A stretch of 64,000 bases of DNA from Amoebophrya sp. A120 (taxonomy: Eukaryota > Sar > Dinophyceae > Syndiniales > Amoebophryaceae): NCBI GenBank assembly GCA_905178155.1, contig CAJINV010000009.1:2023373-2087372 (forward strand), given 5' to 3'. Both the position numbers and the translations under genes were made by a program. Below the pieces are notes generated by a model. That model made no database searches, was not told the DNA's origin, and saw only the letters and a program-made list of their open reading frames with translations. Shown one piece after another: positions 20,270 through 30,179 of the stretch. Every line of letters starts with the position of its first letter. Position 1 is the stretch's first letter.

Positions 20270-21130
20270 CCCCCCCAACCACCCATGCGGGCGGGGCCCG
20301 AGAGCCGGGCGCGCCGCAAGTGGGCGGCCCCTTGCGTGCCCGCGGCGAAAAACGGGCGGAGTCGGCCAGCAAGGCAGCAACCATCCAAACGAACAGGACA
20401 TCCAAACGAGCAGGACAATGGGCCCCCACCAAACTTTCCCCTTTCAGGCAGGTAACTAAGAAGGCGGAGGCCCGTTCCGGACCTGATACGGCGGAAGTGG
20501 GGGCCCCCTTCGGGCGGGGGCGGCAGGGAGGCGGAGCCCCCGTGTGGGCAAGAAGGGCCGCGGGGGCCCCCCGCGGGAGGGCAGGAGACCGCTTTTGGCC
20601 GGCAGCCCGCAGGAGGCGGGGGGGCCTCCTGCGCGCAAGCAAGGAGGCGGGGGCCCCCCTGCACGAGCGGTACCCAGCGGCCGGAAGGGCGGGAGCCGGG
20701 GGGCCCCCCTGCAGGCGGGCCCCCAACGGGCGAAAGGGTGTGAGGGGGGACGGGCAAGGGGGCGTCGGCCCCCTGCGCGTGAGCGGTGAAAGAAGGAAGC
20801 GGGGGCCCCCTGTAGGCAGGATACCCCCTGCGGGCGGGAGCCGGGGACGGGGGCCCCCCTGCAGGGGCGCGGGAAGTGAAAGAAGGAGGCATGGGCCCCC
20901 CTGCAGGCGCGGTACCAGCGGTCGGCGCCCCGCGATGCCCAGCTGGCGAAAGGTTGTGTGGGGGGGCGATCAAGGAGGCGGGGGCCCCCTGTAAGTGGGC
21001 AGTGAAAGACGGAGGCGGGGCCCCCCTGCGGGCGGGAGGGCGGGAGTCGGGGACGGGGGCCCCCTTGTGGGGAGGCTACCGAGCGGGCGAGAGGCGGGAG
21101 GGCGGGGGCCCCCTGTTTTCCCCGAGGGTA
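20270..21130. repeat. Extremely GC-rich degenerate tandem array
   Basis: About 0.85 kb of G/C-only blocks is built around a recurring core GGGGGCCCCCCTG, seen more than ten times at irregular 30-90 bp steps. Larger blocks repeat at about 215-240 bp: gcgaaagg-tgtg followed by a G-run occurs near 20731 and 20945, and gcggtacc-agcgg near 20669 and 20911. The words gtgaaaga-gga recur near 20786, 20876 and 21003. Several frames are open on both strands (for example a Pro/Gly/Ala-rich one at 20059-20973 on the minus strand), as expected from stop-poor GC sequence. I treat it as a satellite-like repeat with low coding confidence. The abrupt change in composition against flanking DNA is striking. Confidence 0.7.
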
Positions 21131-21536
21131 TGCTCGACGCTAAAAATATAACCTTCACCGTGCCGTCGTGTTTCAAAGTCTGGGCCTCAGCACGTACCGG
21201 TCTCAAAAAAAAACCAACCGATAAGATACTCGTCTTGTCCCTCGTCTGGTTCGTCCGCGTTTGCGGGCAAGCTTCTTCCTTGTATTCAAGCACGCGACGG
21301 GGACGCCACGTTGCTGACATGTTGGACGAGGTATCTTGTTCTGGTTCGCGGTCCTGTTTCGTTTCTTGTTCTTGTTCCCGTCCCCCTTGCCCTTCGATTT
21401 CCACACCGAAGAAATTTGCTTCAACATCACTTTCGTCCCGTTCCTCGTTTTTGCACGTGTCCATCACGGGACTACAAGGGACTGGGACCTTCTGCGCATC
21501 CCCGATACTGCAGTCCTCCATCGGGGAGCTGAACAT
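20970..21536 (-). CDS. Possible acidic hypothetical protein running into the GC array
   Basis: From an ATG at 21536 the frame gives MFSSPMEDCSIGDAQKVPV, followed by an acidic, Gln/Glu-rich stretch (GGREQEQETKQDREPEQD) and a basic segment. It then enters the GC-rich array as Pro/Gly-rich sequence and stops at 20970. The first ~110 codons have ordinary codon composition. The last ~50 are repeat-derived and may be intronic or untranslated; a splice donor before the array is possible. No domain is recognised. It could also be a relic exon. Confidence 0.35.
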   Translation of the reverse strand: MFSSPMEDCSIGDAQKVPVPCSPVMDTCKNEERDESDVEANFFGVEIEGQGGREQEQETKQDREPEQDTSSNMSATWRPRRVLEYKEEACPQTRTNQTRDKTSILSVGFFLRPVRAEAQTLKHDGTVKVIFLASSIPSGKTGGPRPPASRPLGSLPTRGPPSPTPALPPAGGPRLRLSLPTYRGPPPP

Positions 21537-21557
21537 CTTCGCGAAGCAGGCAATCAA

Positions 21558-22306
21558 TAATCAGTGAGGACGCGGCGTCAATATTTACATTCTCGAATAA
21601 ACGTAGAACAATGTGTTTTCACGCCACCACCAAACTTATATGAAACGCTTTTGATTTTGTTTTTCTTTTTTCCCCTCTTCGAAGCAGGACTGGAGGGGAA
21701 ATCATGGAATTGCGCGCTTTGTACTGTTCGTGCTATTATAATTTGTCTTCGTTTTTACTCGCTCGTCGCACTGTGTTACCGGATTCCAATTTGAAAACTT
21801 CACTCTGTCAGTATACAACACTTATCTTCGCGGCAAATGAACACATTCGGGGAAGAAAACAAAATTGCCAGTTAGCTTCGCTCCAATGCCAGTCTTTGTG
21901 TTGCGGAGTTGTCTCATCTTGCTTCTTTTCCATTGACATGCATCTCCGCGCAATCGCCTTGGCTACCGCGACAGTCTTTGTTGTCTGCTGGTTCTGTTAG
22001 TTCGATAGTCACATGAATCTCAAACTTCCGTAAATGGTTAATCGACCATAAGCTCGTCTCTAGAATCATACAAACTGATGGAGGCGGGTAATGTAGTGTC
22101 TCTATCTCTGTCGTAGTTCCGTTTCCCTAAGAACATTTTACAAAAAACACTCGTTCACTTCTTGAAAAGAAGAAGTCCGGGAGAAGAAACAGAAGAAGTT
22201 GAAGTAGTTGTCATACGTTAAAGTTAAACTCAGCATCTGTGTTTCTTATTTTTTTTTTCGTTCATTTCAAGTTTGATATAGCAGACCATGCTGGCAAGAA
22301 GCACGG
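21558..22306. other. Intergenic, no gene seen
   Basis: AT-richer spacer of 0.75 kb downstream of the four-exon gene, with T-rich runs near 22246. Short open frames show no protein-like composition. I see no RNA gene. Confidence 0.45.
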
Positions 22307-24764
22307 CTACACAGTCAATAGCTTCGCACGATTTTCGCGTGCGCGCCGTGCCGCGTAATAGCATTGTGGTAATTGCAAGGTGCTGAAGTCGCCAATGGCC
22401 CGAAGCTTCGCTGAAACCAGCGCATATTCGTAGGTCCATCGCAAAAGCGCATCCATTTTCTCCGTCTGTGCAACCTTCAAAAATATTTTTTTATTATTGG
22501 ATTTTTTGATTGTGGCGAACCAGTTTGGTGTGATTCGCTTGTTCGTCAACTTTGAGCTTCATTATAGAGGACGATGCTAACGAGACGTCGAGCCAACGAT
22601 ACTACACGACGACAGCCACGAATTTCCAAATCAGTCTCTGGCTAGATGAGTGCCACCTCAACGCGGCAACGTGATACCAGCTCTTCAGCAGAGTCTGCAA
22701 TGTGGATCCACCTTCCAGCGTGCAGCTTCGTTTTCACGCGGACGTCCCAGAAGATAGCCGCGCGGCCGGTAAGCTCGGAGGAAAGCTCGCGCGTTCTCGC
22801 ATTTGGAATAAAATCGGTTTCGAAGCCCGACTCGGGGTCGACAAAAATGTCGTTCGGGACATACAGTGCGCACGAAAAAGAACCTGTGCATAGTGTCATC
22901 GAGGGATATTCTTCTAGCCGCCGAGTACTTGAAAGAGCATGTGGCCTTTCATTCGATCGTCTTGGCTATCTTGCAACATCATCCTTGCGTGCTCATCTAC
23001 AACATCACACATCTACTTCCACTCCTCATTTTCATCATTTTGACAAAGACAAACCACTAAAAAGAAAATGTTTTTCACGCATACCTCCTTCACTTGGCTT
23101 GCTAGTAGTGTCTGTCGTCATTGCCTCACCACCATGCTCCTGTTCTTGGCGATCCTGACCTGGTTGTGCGTTTTCGCTGACGAAACCTGGCTCGGCACCA
23201 GGCGCAACTTGAGCTTGCTCCTGGTCATCGCCATCAACATGCGCCGCAACAACTTCATCATCCCCGCCTACATCCTCAGTTTCGTGCTCACCCTCGCGCA
23301 GCGTGGTTGCGTCATGGTCAACTTCCTGCGGAGCAGCTTCAGTGTCGTTTGGGGTGTCAGCAGGCGGGGTTGTCCCTGTGCCCGGAGCTTCTTCACCTGC
23401 TGTCTTGATGAGATCGGCTTCGGTCGGAACGGCGTCTGCTGCAACCCCTCCCGCAATTTCTTGATCAGGTTCATTTCCATGGTCGGCGGTACCAGACTTT
23501 CCTTGATCTTCATTCTTTTCAGGTTCAGGCTCACCAGGATCAGCTTCAGCTTCACCTGCTACTCCTTCATTTTTACTTTTGCTTATTATACTTGCAGCTT
23601 GTTCATCTACTTCATCGTCATCTTTTTCGGCCGGCGCGGGACCTGCTTTTTCCGCGTCTGCTTTCGTTTTAGCGGCCTCCGCTTCGTCTTCTACCTTTCG
23701 TTTTTTTTCAGCAAGTCGGCGTTGTTCTTCTTCTTGGGCGTCCAATTCGCACAAGGCTTGCCATTGGAGCAGTGCTCGCTCCCGTTTCTCGCTTTCCCTT
23801 TTCAGCAGATTTTCCAAGTGCGTACCCACTGAACCGTCCTGCTCCCAGCCGGCCATATTCTCGGCACTGGCGAGGGTCTGCAACAAAGGGTCTACCTCCT
23901 GCAGATCTAGAGCCGGGAAAGTTGTTGCGTCCTCTCGATGCTCTAGTTGAAGCTGCTCTTCGTCTTCATTGGGAAACGCTACTTTGCTTCCTCCTCCCCC
24001 GGCGGGATAAACAACTTCATCATCAGACGCTTCCGAAGAGGAACTTGACCCAGCGTTGAGACAGAAGCGAAATGCAGTGGAGTCTTCGGCCTCTGGTGGC
24101 CTCGCGGAAGACGAGGATGAACCGCCACTGGTCAGGTTTCTTCCGAAAGATTCTTCTCTTGAAGTCGTGCTTTGACCCGTGAGTGGAATCTTTAGCGTCG
24201 CTTGCAAACTATCTTGGTTCAGGAACGACGAGAAGGAAGCTCCACTCGTGGTGTCCTTGCTCCGGGGCCCGGTTCGCAACAGAAAACCTCAAACAGAGTT
24301 GTGCCCAACGACTCAAAATAAAAAAGTCCATATCAAAGATCCGCGCAGTTCGTGGAACGGTGACATCCGTGGATTAAGAGACGAGAGAGGGAGGGAAATT
24401 CAAACTCCTAGATTGATGCATTCGTCACATACATTTACATGTTGATGTTGCAACGCTTATTCATACCTTGCACGCGCGGCGGAGGGGGCAGCGTTTCGTT
24501 CTTGAATGCGCTAGAGAATAGCCTGCGGGGTCTGCTACCTCCAGTCGCGCTCGAAGATGAACTTGAACTACCGACGACAAAAGATAATTCGGCTCCTGTC
24601 GCTGTCACACCCCCTTCCTCGTGATTTGCGTGCTCAAATTCAAGAGTAACATCTTCGGGCTGCGGTTTTTGCTCTTTCGCCACTTCATCCGGCTCCTCAC
24701 CCTGGTCCTCCACTTCCAGCGCCGTGAAACGAAATGCCTCCGTGGGCCCTGAATTATCCGGCAT
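22307..24764 (-). CDS. Acidic disordered protein with conserved-looking C-terminal domain, four exons
   Basis: Four exons join in phase: 24467-24764, 23085-24287, 22678-22883 and 22307-22474, for 624 residues. Junctions are CAAG|GTATGA to TTTGAG|GTTT, GGAG|GTATGC to GCACAG|GTTC, and GCTG|GTATCA to TTGAAG|GTTG. The ATG at 24764 gives MPDNSGPTEAFRFTALEV. Residues ~1-300 and ~340-500 are Ser/Glu/Asp-rich and probably disordered. A Lys/Glu/Arg helix (KRESEKRERALLQWQALCEL, then EQRRLAEKKRKVEDEAEAAK) lies in between. The last ~125 residues, built from the two small exons, look globular (DPESGFETDFIPNARTRELS, WDVRVKTKLHAGRWIHIADS, LLRWTYEYALVSAKLRAIGD). I cannot name that domain. Perfect phase across all three junctions supports the model. 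Confidence 0.75.
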
Positions 24765-24865
24765 TATTTTTGCCGATTTTGATTTCTATTTTTTGCGTTT
24801 CCGGTGCGTATTCAAGATCGATTTCTCTGGACGCTACTAATCGAATGCCTGATATCGATTCTATG

Positions 24866-25299
24866 TCATGGCACTTCACGTACATCTTGTACGATAACGA
24901 AAAGCAGAAGAACCAATTTCAATTTGTGCAATCTCGTTCTCGACAATGTTGAAAGCCCAGCGTTCGTTAGGAAACTCAAAAAGTAGCTAGCATGGCCAGC
25001 CGAGCAAAAATCCCTCAGCGGCGTCAGTTTCATTGGTTTCATCACGCTCGCTTCGAATCCCTCGCTCATCTACTCAACTAGTGTACAACACGACAACATC
25101 TGCTCAACTCCAACTGCTTTACGACGAAAGTGGCCACCAACAGCAGTGTCTGTGTTTTTCCACAAAGTAGAACTGAAGCTGTTTGATTGAAGATTGCGCC
25201 TGTGAGGTGTTTCTCCTGCTCTGCCCCTGGGCTGTACATGAGCCGCTCGACCTTCTTGATTCTCATCTTCGTCTGCCTACTCCCGATGATGCGTTTCAT
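24866..25299 (-). CDS. Possible small hypothetical gene, model uncertain
   Basis: An ATG at 25299 opens MKRIIGSRQTKMRIKKVERL followed by MYSPGAEQEKHLTG with codon usage like neighbouring genes. It then degrades into a less protein-like tail that stops at 25078. A second segment from an ATG at 25069 (MSEGFEASVMKPMKLTPLRD) has similar composition at its start and stops at 24866. Together they could be two exons of a small protein of under 100 residues. I could not find an unambiguous phase-consistent splice, and no family is recognised. Confidence 0.25.
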
Positions 25300-25750
25300 A
25301 AAATCGGTTTTTTAATATACATGTTCCTTTGCTTTGGGCGTCGTCTTCTAAGAGTATACTCGTAGCTTGAGCATGGTCGCGGGGTAGCAAAGGGGTACTC
25401 GCTTGTGAATGTGGTCTTCTGAATTTGCGTCGTCACATGTCTAATATCTTCATGTCTCTACGCATCATCAGCATTCGAGGCTTAATTTTCTGTGCGAGTG
25501 CGTCTTACCAAGTCTTGATACTAGACTCGGTGTTGACGGCATCACATTGTCATTGTCTATATCAACAGCGAGCAAATAATATCGGGATTTCATTTTTCCT
25601 TGCCAATAGCTGCACTGTCTTCACGAGAGCAAAAACAGCAAGGAGGGCAGCCACGTTCTTGTAAACATTTTTTCATCTTCGTTAGTTTTTCCACGACGGG
25701 GTCAAATGTGGTGCCGGGTTCCTCGCACCATAATAGTGGGTTGCGTCCAT

Positions 25751-28700
25751 CTAGTCGCACTCTTCGACGTCTGCGAAGTCCGGCGTCGTGGCTGGTCCGC
25801 CTGAGGAAGGCGCGCCGCCCATACCTCCACCCGGCATGCCGCCCATGCCACCGGGCATACCCGGCATTCCACCCATGCCGCCCATCTTGCCGGCCATTTT
25901 TGTCATCAAGCCCATGATTTCCGGGTCGTTCTGGTACTTCGCAAACGCAGCTGGGTTAGACATGCATTCCTGCAAAGCCGCCATCACCTTCGGGTTGCCC
26001 ATAGCCGCCATGATATCCGGATCCGACATCAAACCGCCAATATCTGATTGTATTTTGACCAAGATTTTTCTGTTGCTGTGGTGTTTTGACTACAATTCCA
26101 AGACGAAGTCATCAGGTCATAATGTTGGAAAACGAAAAGGAAATTTCCACATCAACTAGTATACAAACAGCTGGTGTCAAACTAGGTGCTATCGTACCTG
26201 GCATGCCTCCCTTGCCCGCTCCTTTGCCTCCCATACCTGGCATGCCTCCCATGCCCGGCATTCCGCCCATTCCCGGCATTCCTCCCATGCCTCCCATACC
26301 GGGCATACCACCCATGCCGCCCATACCGCCTGGCATTCCGCCCATGCCGCCTGGCATTCCGCCGGGGAAGCCACCGGGCATGCCCCCTGGGAATCCGCCC
26401 GGCATGCTGTCCTTCGCTTCCTCCTCTTCCCGCTTCTTCTGTGCCTCCTGGGCTTTGCGGATCTCTTCACGACGCTTCTTGATCGCCTTTTCTTTCTCCT
26501 TCTGGGCTTTGCGCTCCTTTTGGAGGCGCTGCGCGACGCGGACCTTGTCAGTGGATGTTGATCGTCGACATAAATTTCATATAGATCATGTGCATCATCG
26601 TTCGTCAGAGAAATATTGAAATGCAGAAGCAGCTTGTTTCCGCTTCGTGCCTATCGCCAATGAATTCCGTTCTATGATGGCTGGCATATCAGCAAAAAAC
26701 ACAAGAAGAAGAAACAGAAATGATCATCAACGTAGCAGGTAATCGTAATTCCATTTCCAATAGCATTCCGCTCGTAGTTGAACAAAATGCTCAGTCATGG
26801 CCTAGAGTGTACCTGTTCGTATTTTTTCCACTTGGCCGCCACGAGTTTCTGTGCCTCCTCCACGGAATCGTCGAAATCCAACTTCTGTGCGGTCTCCAGA
26901 TCAGCATGGGCTTTGTCCCACTGGTGCAACCGGCGCTCGGCCAGACCACGAATGCGGTACGCCTTGGCGGAGTCCGGATTCAGCTCCAGGGCCTTGCAGG
27001 CGTCCTGGATGGCAGCCTTTGGTCGCTTGGCTTTCAGCAGCATGTCCGCTCGCTTGGCATACATCATCGCCGAGGCGTTTCCGATCAGAATTGCTTCCGT
27101 AAAGGTGGTGATCTGTAGTTTCATGCGTTATGATTGAGATTGTGTCTTCTACGAAAACTGCGTTTGCGGCATGATGTGACCACATTTGACAAATGGTGAT
27201 GGACGAAAAAACAACCACACAGTTGTAATTGCATAAAGAAAAATGCGCCTAGAAGTCATACCGCCTTGTCCAAGTCTCCATCTTCCAGCGATTCCTGGGC
27301 CTCCTGCTTCAGATCGCCCTGCTTGTCCATTTCTGCGTCGGTAAGTTCCTTCTCGCCGTCGGGGCCCATCGCCGGCAGCGCGACGGTCTCTTCCTGCAGC
27401 CGCTGGGGATCGTCTTCCCCATCGGACGTCGGGTCGGCGATGTCCTCTTCCTCATCGGATTCCTCTTCGACCACGGGATCTTCCGACTTTTTCCTTGGCT
27501 CCGGTTCATACTTCGGCGGCGGACAACAGGAACCTTGATTGTATGCGGATATTTCGTGATAGATCAAGACCAACGTCGTCGTGGCGCGGCCAGAACGTAT
27601 CATGTTCATGGTACAGAAAGCAAGATGATTGAACCTAATGAATCTCTACACTAACTACACTAAGCGTGATATCGAAGGAAAAAAGTGTTACAGTTACACA
27701 CGACATCGAAAATAGCGCATTTTTTCAAGGGCAGGCTAGAACTTTTTTCGAGCCGCGGCTACCTGTCACGCCTATTGCGTTTTCACTTTCGTGTCAGGGA
27801 AAAAGAAGGCCGCCACGTAGCTGCGGCTGCTTCAGTTCACTGGAATAGCTAAGAAGGCAAGCTGCTACATGTCGCGGACCTGATTGAGAACTCCAGTGAC
27901 TGATAGACCGGGCGGCGGCAGAATGTCTCAGCGAAACAATAGAGCGGGCCAAGGTCAAAGCGATGCTTTCGACCTTGTGAGGGACAATGCCTGCTGTTTC
28001 ACTTAGTCGCAAACCTGACGAACCGCAGCGACCGTTTTTGACGCCTCCAGCCTGACTTGCGCAACGGCGACACGCGCGGGAGCGAAAATTGCAGAACAGC
28101 GCTCGCTGGCATTTGACGCGACGAGCGGGCGCTTTTGCAGTGCCAGCCTTTTCCTTCCCATCGTGGCCATGATGGCTCTACGTAATTTGCCCTTTCCTGG
28201 TGAAATCGACGCCCTGTCCCGAAAGCCAACTTTCCACCCGGATTGCAAAAAAAAGTGATACACACTGCATTTTTTTGAGGGGTCAAAGCAAGGCCAGAAA
28301 AAATAGCAACTGTATCACTTTTTTTTCGATATGTAACACTTTTTTCACCGGGCGGAATCCAACTTCGAGACTTTTCTCCCCGAGCGGAATCTTGATACTG
28401 TTTGAAATGTGTAACACAGTAAATCGCAGAGTGCCATGGGGGTTCGCAAAAAAACTGCTGTGTTACACACCAAAAAGTGTAACATTGGTCAGCCCTCAAG
28501 GGAGGGTCAAAATGTGGGTGATTTTGCGCAAGAGATTGCCGCTTTTTTTCCAAATGTGTAACACCTCGACTGAAAGCAAACACGCGAAAGCGCGAGCCTT
28601 CAGCTAGAGGCTCTGCGTCAAGTTTGCACACCACGCAAAAGAAGCTGCCCCCACGTCCGTGATTGAATTTCAGGGATCCTGCGGGCGCAGGCTCTTCCGT

Positions 28701-29365
28701 GGGTGTCTGACAAAATATCTCGCCTACAAGTCAAGCCGCGCATGCTTGATAGCGAAACACCCGTGCTACAGGGCTACCAAAACCCTGCCAATGTTCACCC
28801 GGAGGCGGTTTGCCACTCTTGTGACCGAGTCCCCTTCCATCTGTATTCTCTGCTTCATGTTGTCACGGGATGGGGCCAGGAAACAAAAGGCCAGCGAACC
28901 GCATTCCGGGCCAGCCATTGGGAGCGGAGCGCCAAAATAGGCGCGCCCTCAGCTAGCTAGTGTAGGACGTAACTGAGGGGGCCGATGGCTGGCTGCATCC
29001 GTCATGTCTGCGTCATTCATCAGAAACGAAGTTTTCGCAGACCTGCGTGCCAAAAAAATTCTTACTGAACGCATGAAAATATTCGGTTTTTTTCTTGCAA
29101 TGTGTAACAGTAACACTTTTTTTCTTCGATACGTGATAGATAAAACCCGCCGACAGCAGCAGCCTAGCAGGTTTGCTGGAGCCAATCAGTTACCTCCTCC
29201 ACATCCCGCATCTTTCGGCTCCGCTTTTTCTGGCAAAGTCGCACCTAGCTTGGTCAAATAGGTCTTGAAAAACTCGAGTTCGGGCAGGTGCAACAGAGCC
29301 GGCTGCTTTTCCAACACGCCAACAAAGGCTTTCAGCTCGGCAACTTTCTTCGGATCGATCGACAT
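25751..29365 (-). CDS. ST13: Hsc70-interacting protein Hip, five exons
   Basis: Co-chaperone that binds the Hsp70 ATPase domain and stabilises its ADP state in the cytosol. Exons are 29194-29365, 27262-27533, 26813-27112, 26198-26543 and 25751-26043, all in phase, giving 460 residues (human Hip has 369). The ATG at 29365 opens the Hip N-terminal dimerisation domain (MSIDPKKVAELKAFVGVLEK). An acidic linker follows, then a TPR region (DLDKAITTFTEAI, MYAKRADMLLKAKRPKAAIQ, ALELNPDSAKAYRIRG), and a charged helix (RLQKERKAQKEKEKAIKKRR). Then comes a long GGMP repeat, about 73 residues, and a DP/STI1-type domain (GLMSDPDIMAAMGNPKVMAA, then KYQNDPEIMGLMTKMAGKMG). A second GGMP stretch and the C-terminus DVEECD close the protein. 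The ending resembles the EEVD peptide that TPR co-chaperones bind, which is unusual for Hip. Intron 1 (1,660 nt) carries a mobile element. Confidence 0.93.
27670..29131. mobile_element. 1.46-kb TIR element with 5-bp target duplication, inside Hip intron 1
   Basis: Terminal inverted repeats of 31 bp lie at 27670-27700 and 29101-29131, matching at 29 positions. Each begins TATCGAAG and contains GTGTTAC-N-GTTACACA. They are flanked directly by the same 5 bp, cgtga, at 27665-27669 and 29132-29136, the hallmark of transposition. The element sits wholly within intron 1 of the Hip gene (27534-29193) and accounts for that intron's unusual length. Inside, the word TGTGTAACAC or its complement recurs many times between 28250 and 28570. 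Open frames exist (minus 27999-28634; plus 28703-28957, with a coding-like stretch HVVTGWGQETKGQRTAFRAS), but I recognise no transposase. It is probably a non-autonomous DNA element. Confidence 0.82.
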
Positions 29366-30179
29366 TTTGATTTTCAGGAGGGAGCACGGTGGCAATGAAT
29401 GATATATGATTTTATTTACAAAAACTGAGAATGATCGCAGATCAATTCGAACAAAGTTGTGGAAGAACTGAGATATAGTTTGGGTATTCCAGGAAGTTCG
29501 AGAAAAATGGGAAAAAATGGAAAAAAAAACAAGAACAACAATAAGCCGCAATGCATATGCAATGCCAACGGTGAAAGAACTCCGTTATCTATGAAGCTTG
29601 ATCTTCTGGAGGGACAGTCAGAATGGGAGTGGGAAGATCGCTGTGATATGCAAAGCGCAGGTCTAGTACCAAAAAGGTGATCTATGTCTATCACACTCTT
29701 GAAAGCTGCAAGGTATCAAATCGATAGGGATAGCTGCGGGATCACCAATAAAAATGCCAAGACTTCTACTTCGTCCTCGCCAGGTACAGAGGCAAGATCT
29801 TTCCTTATGTTTGCGTTTGTGTTTATTCTCCATTTGAGCACAATTATTGAGAGTCTTGATCATCTTCGTCAGAGCAGGTCAGCCCTTAATACGCTTTCGC
29901 GTTCAACCCTCTGAACAACCTTGCTTCGTTCACGGTTCACTTTTTCGGTAGACATGTAAATAAACAAGAACTGCCACTGTGGCCTTGTTTTGCATCCATG
30001 TTCCCTGTGTTGCACTGAATTCGCCTCGTTTTCAACATCTTTTTTTCTACTTCTCGTACTCGTTCGGGGAAAAATATAGTCATGCAGTGCCTCGATCACG
30101 ACAGGAGAAGCCAGCTGATATCCCATTCCTACCACCTCGCGTTCTCCTCACGAATGACCGTCGATTCCTGTGTTTGTAG
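29366..30179. other. Intergenic, no gene seen
   Basis: About 0.8 kb upstream of the Hip start and downstream of the next gene. Short open frames have no protein-like composition. It probably holds the Hip promoter/5' region. No repeat or RNA gene was found. Confidence 0.45.

Noticed and set aside
20320-20994. Overlapping Gly/Arg/Pro-rich frames on both strands
   Set aside because: Stop-free because of extreme GC content; the translated repeats follow the DNA repeat in every frame.
23068-23832. Plus-strand open frame rich in Phe, Cys and Arg
   Set aside because: It is the complement of the acidic, Glu/Lys-rich exon 2 of the four-exon gene; Phe/Leu/Ser bias is the expected mirror of GAA/AAG codons.
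27999-28634. Minus-strand frame of 211 codons in the Hip intron
   Set aside because: Starts at a GTG-type codon, lies wholly within the TIR element, and its residue repeats come from the TGTGTAACAC words. No transposase motif is seen.
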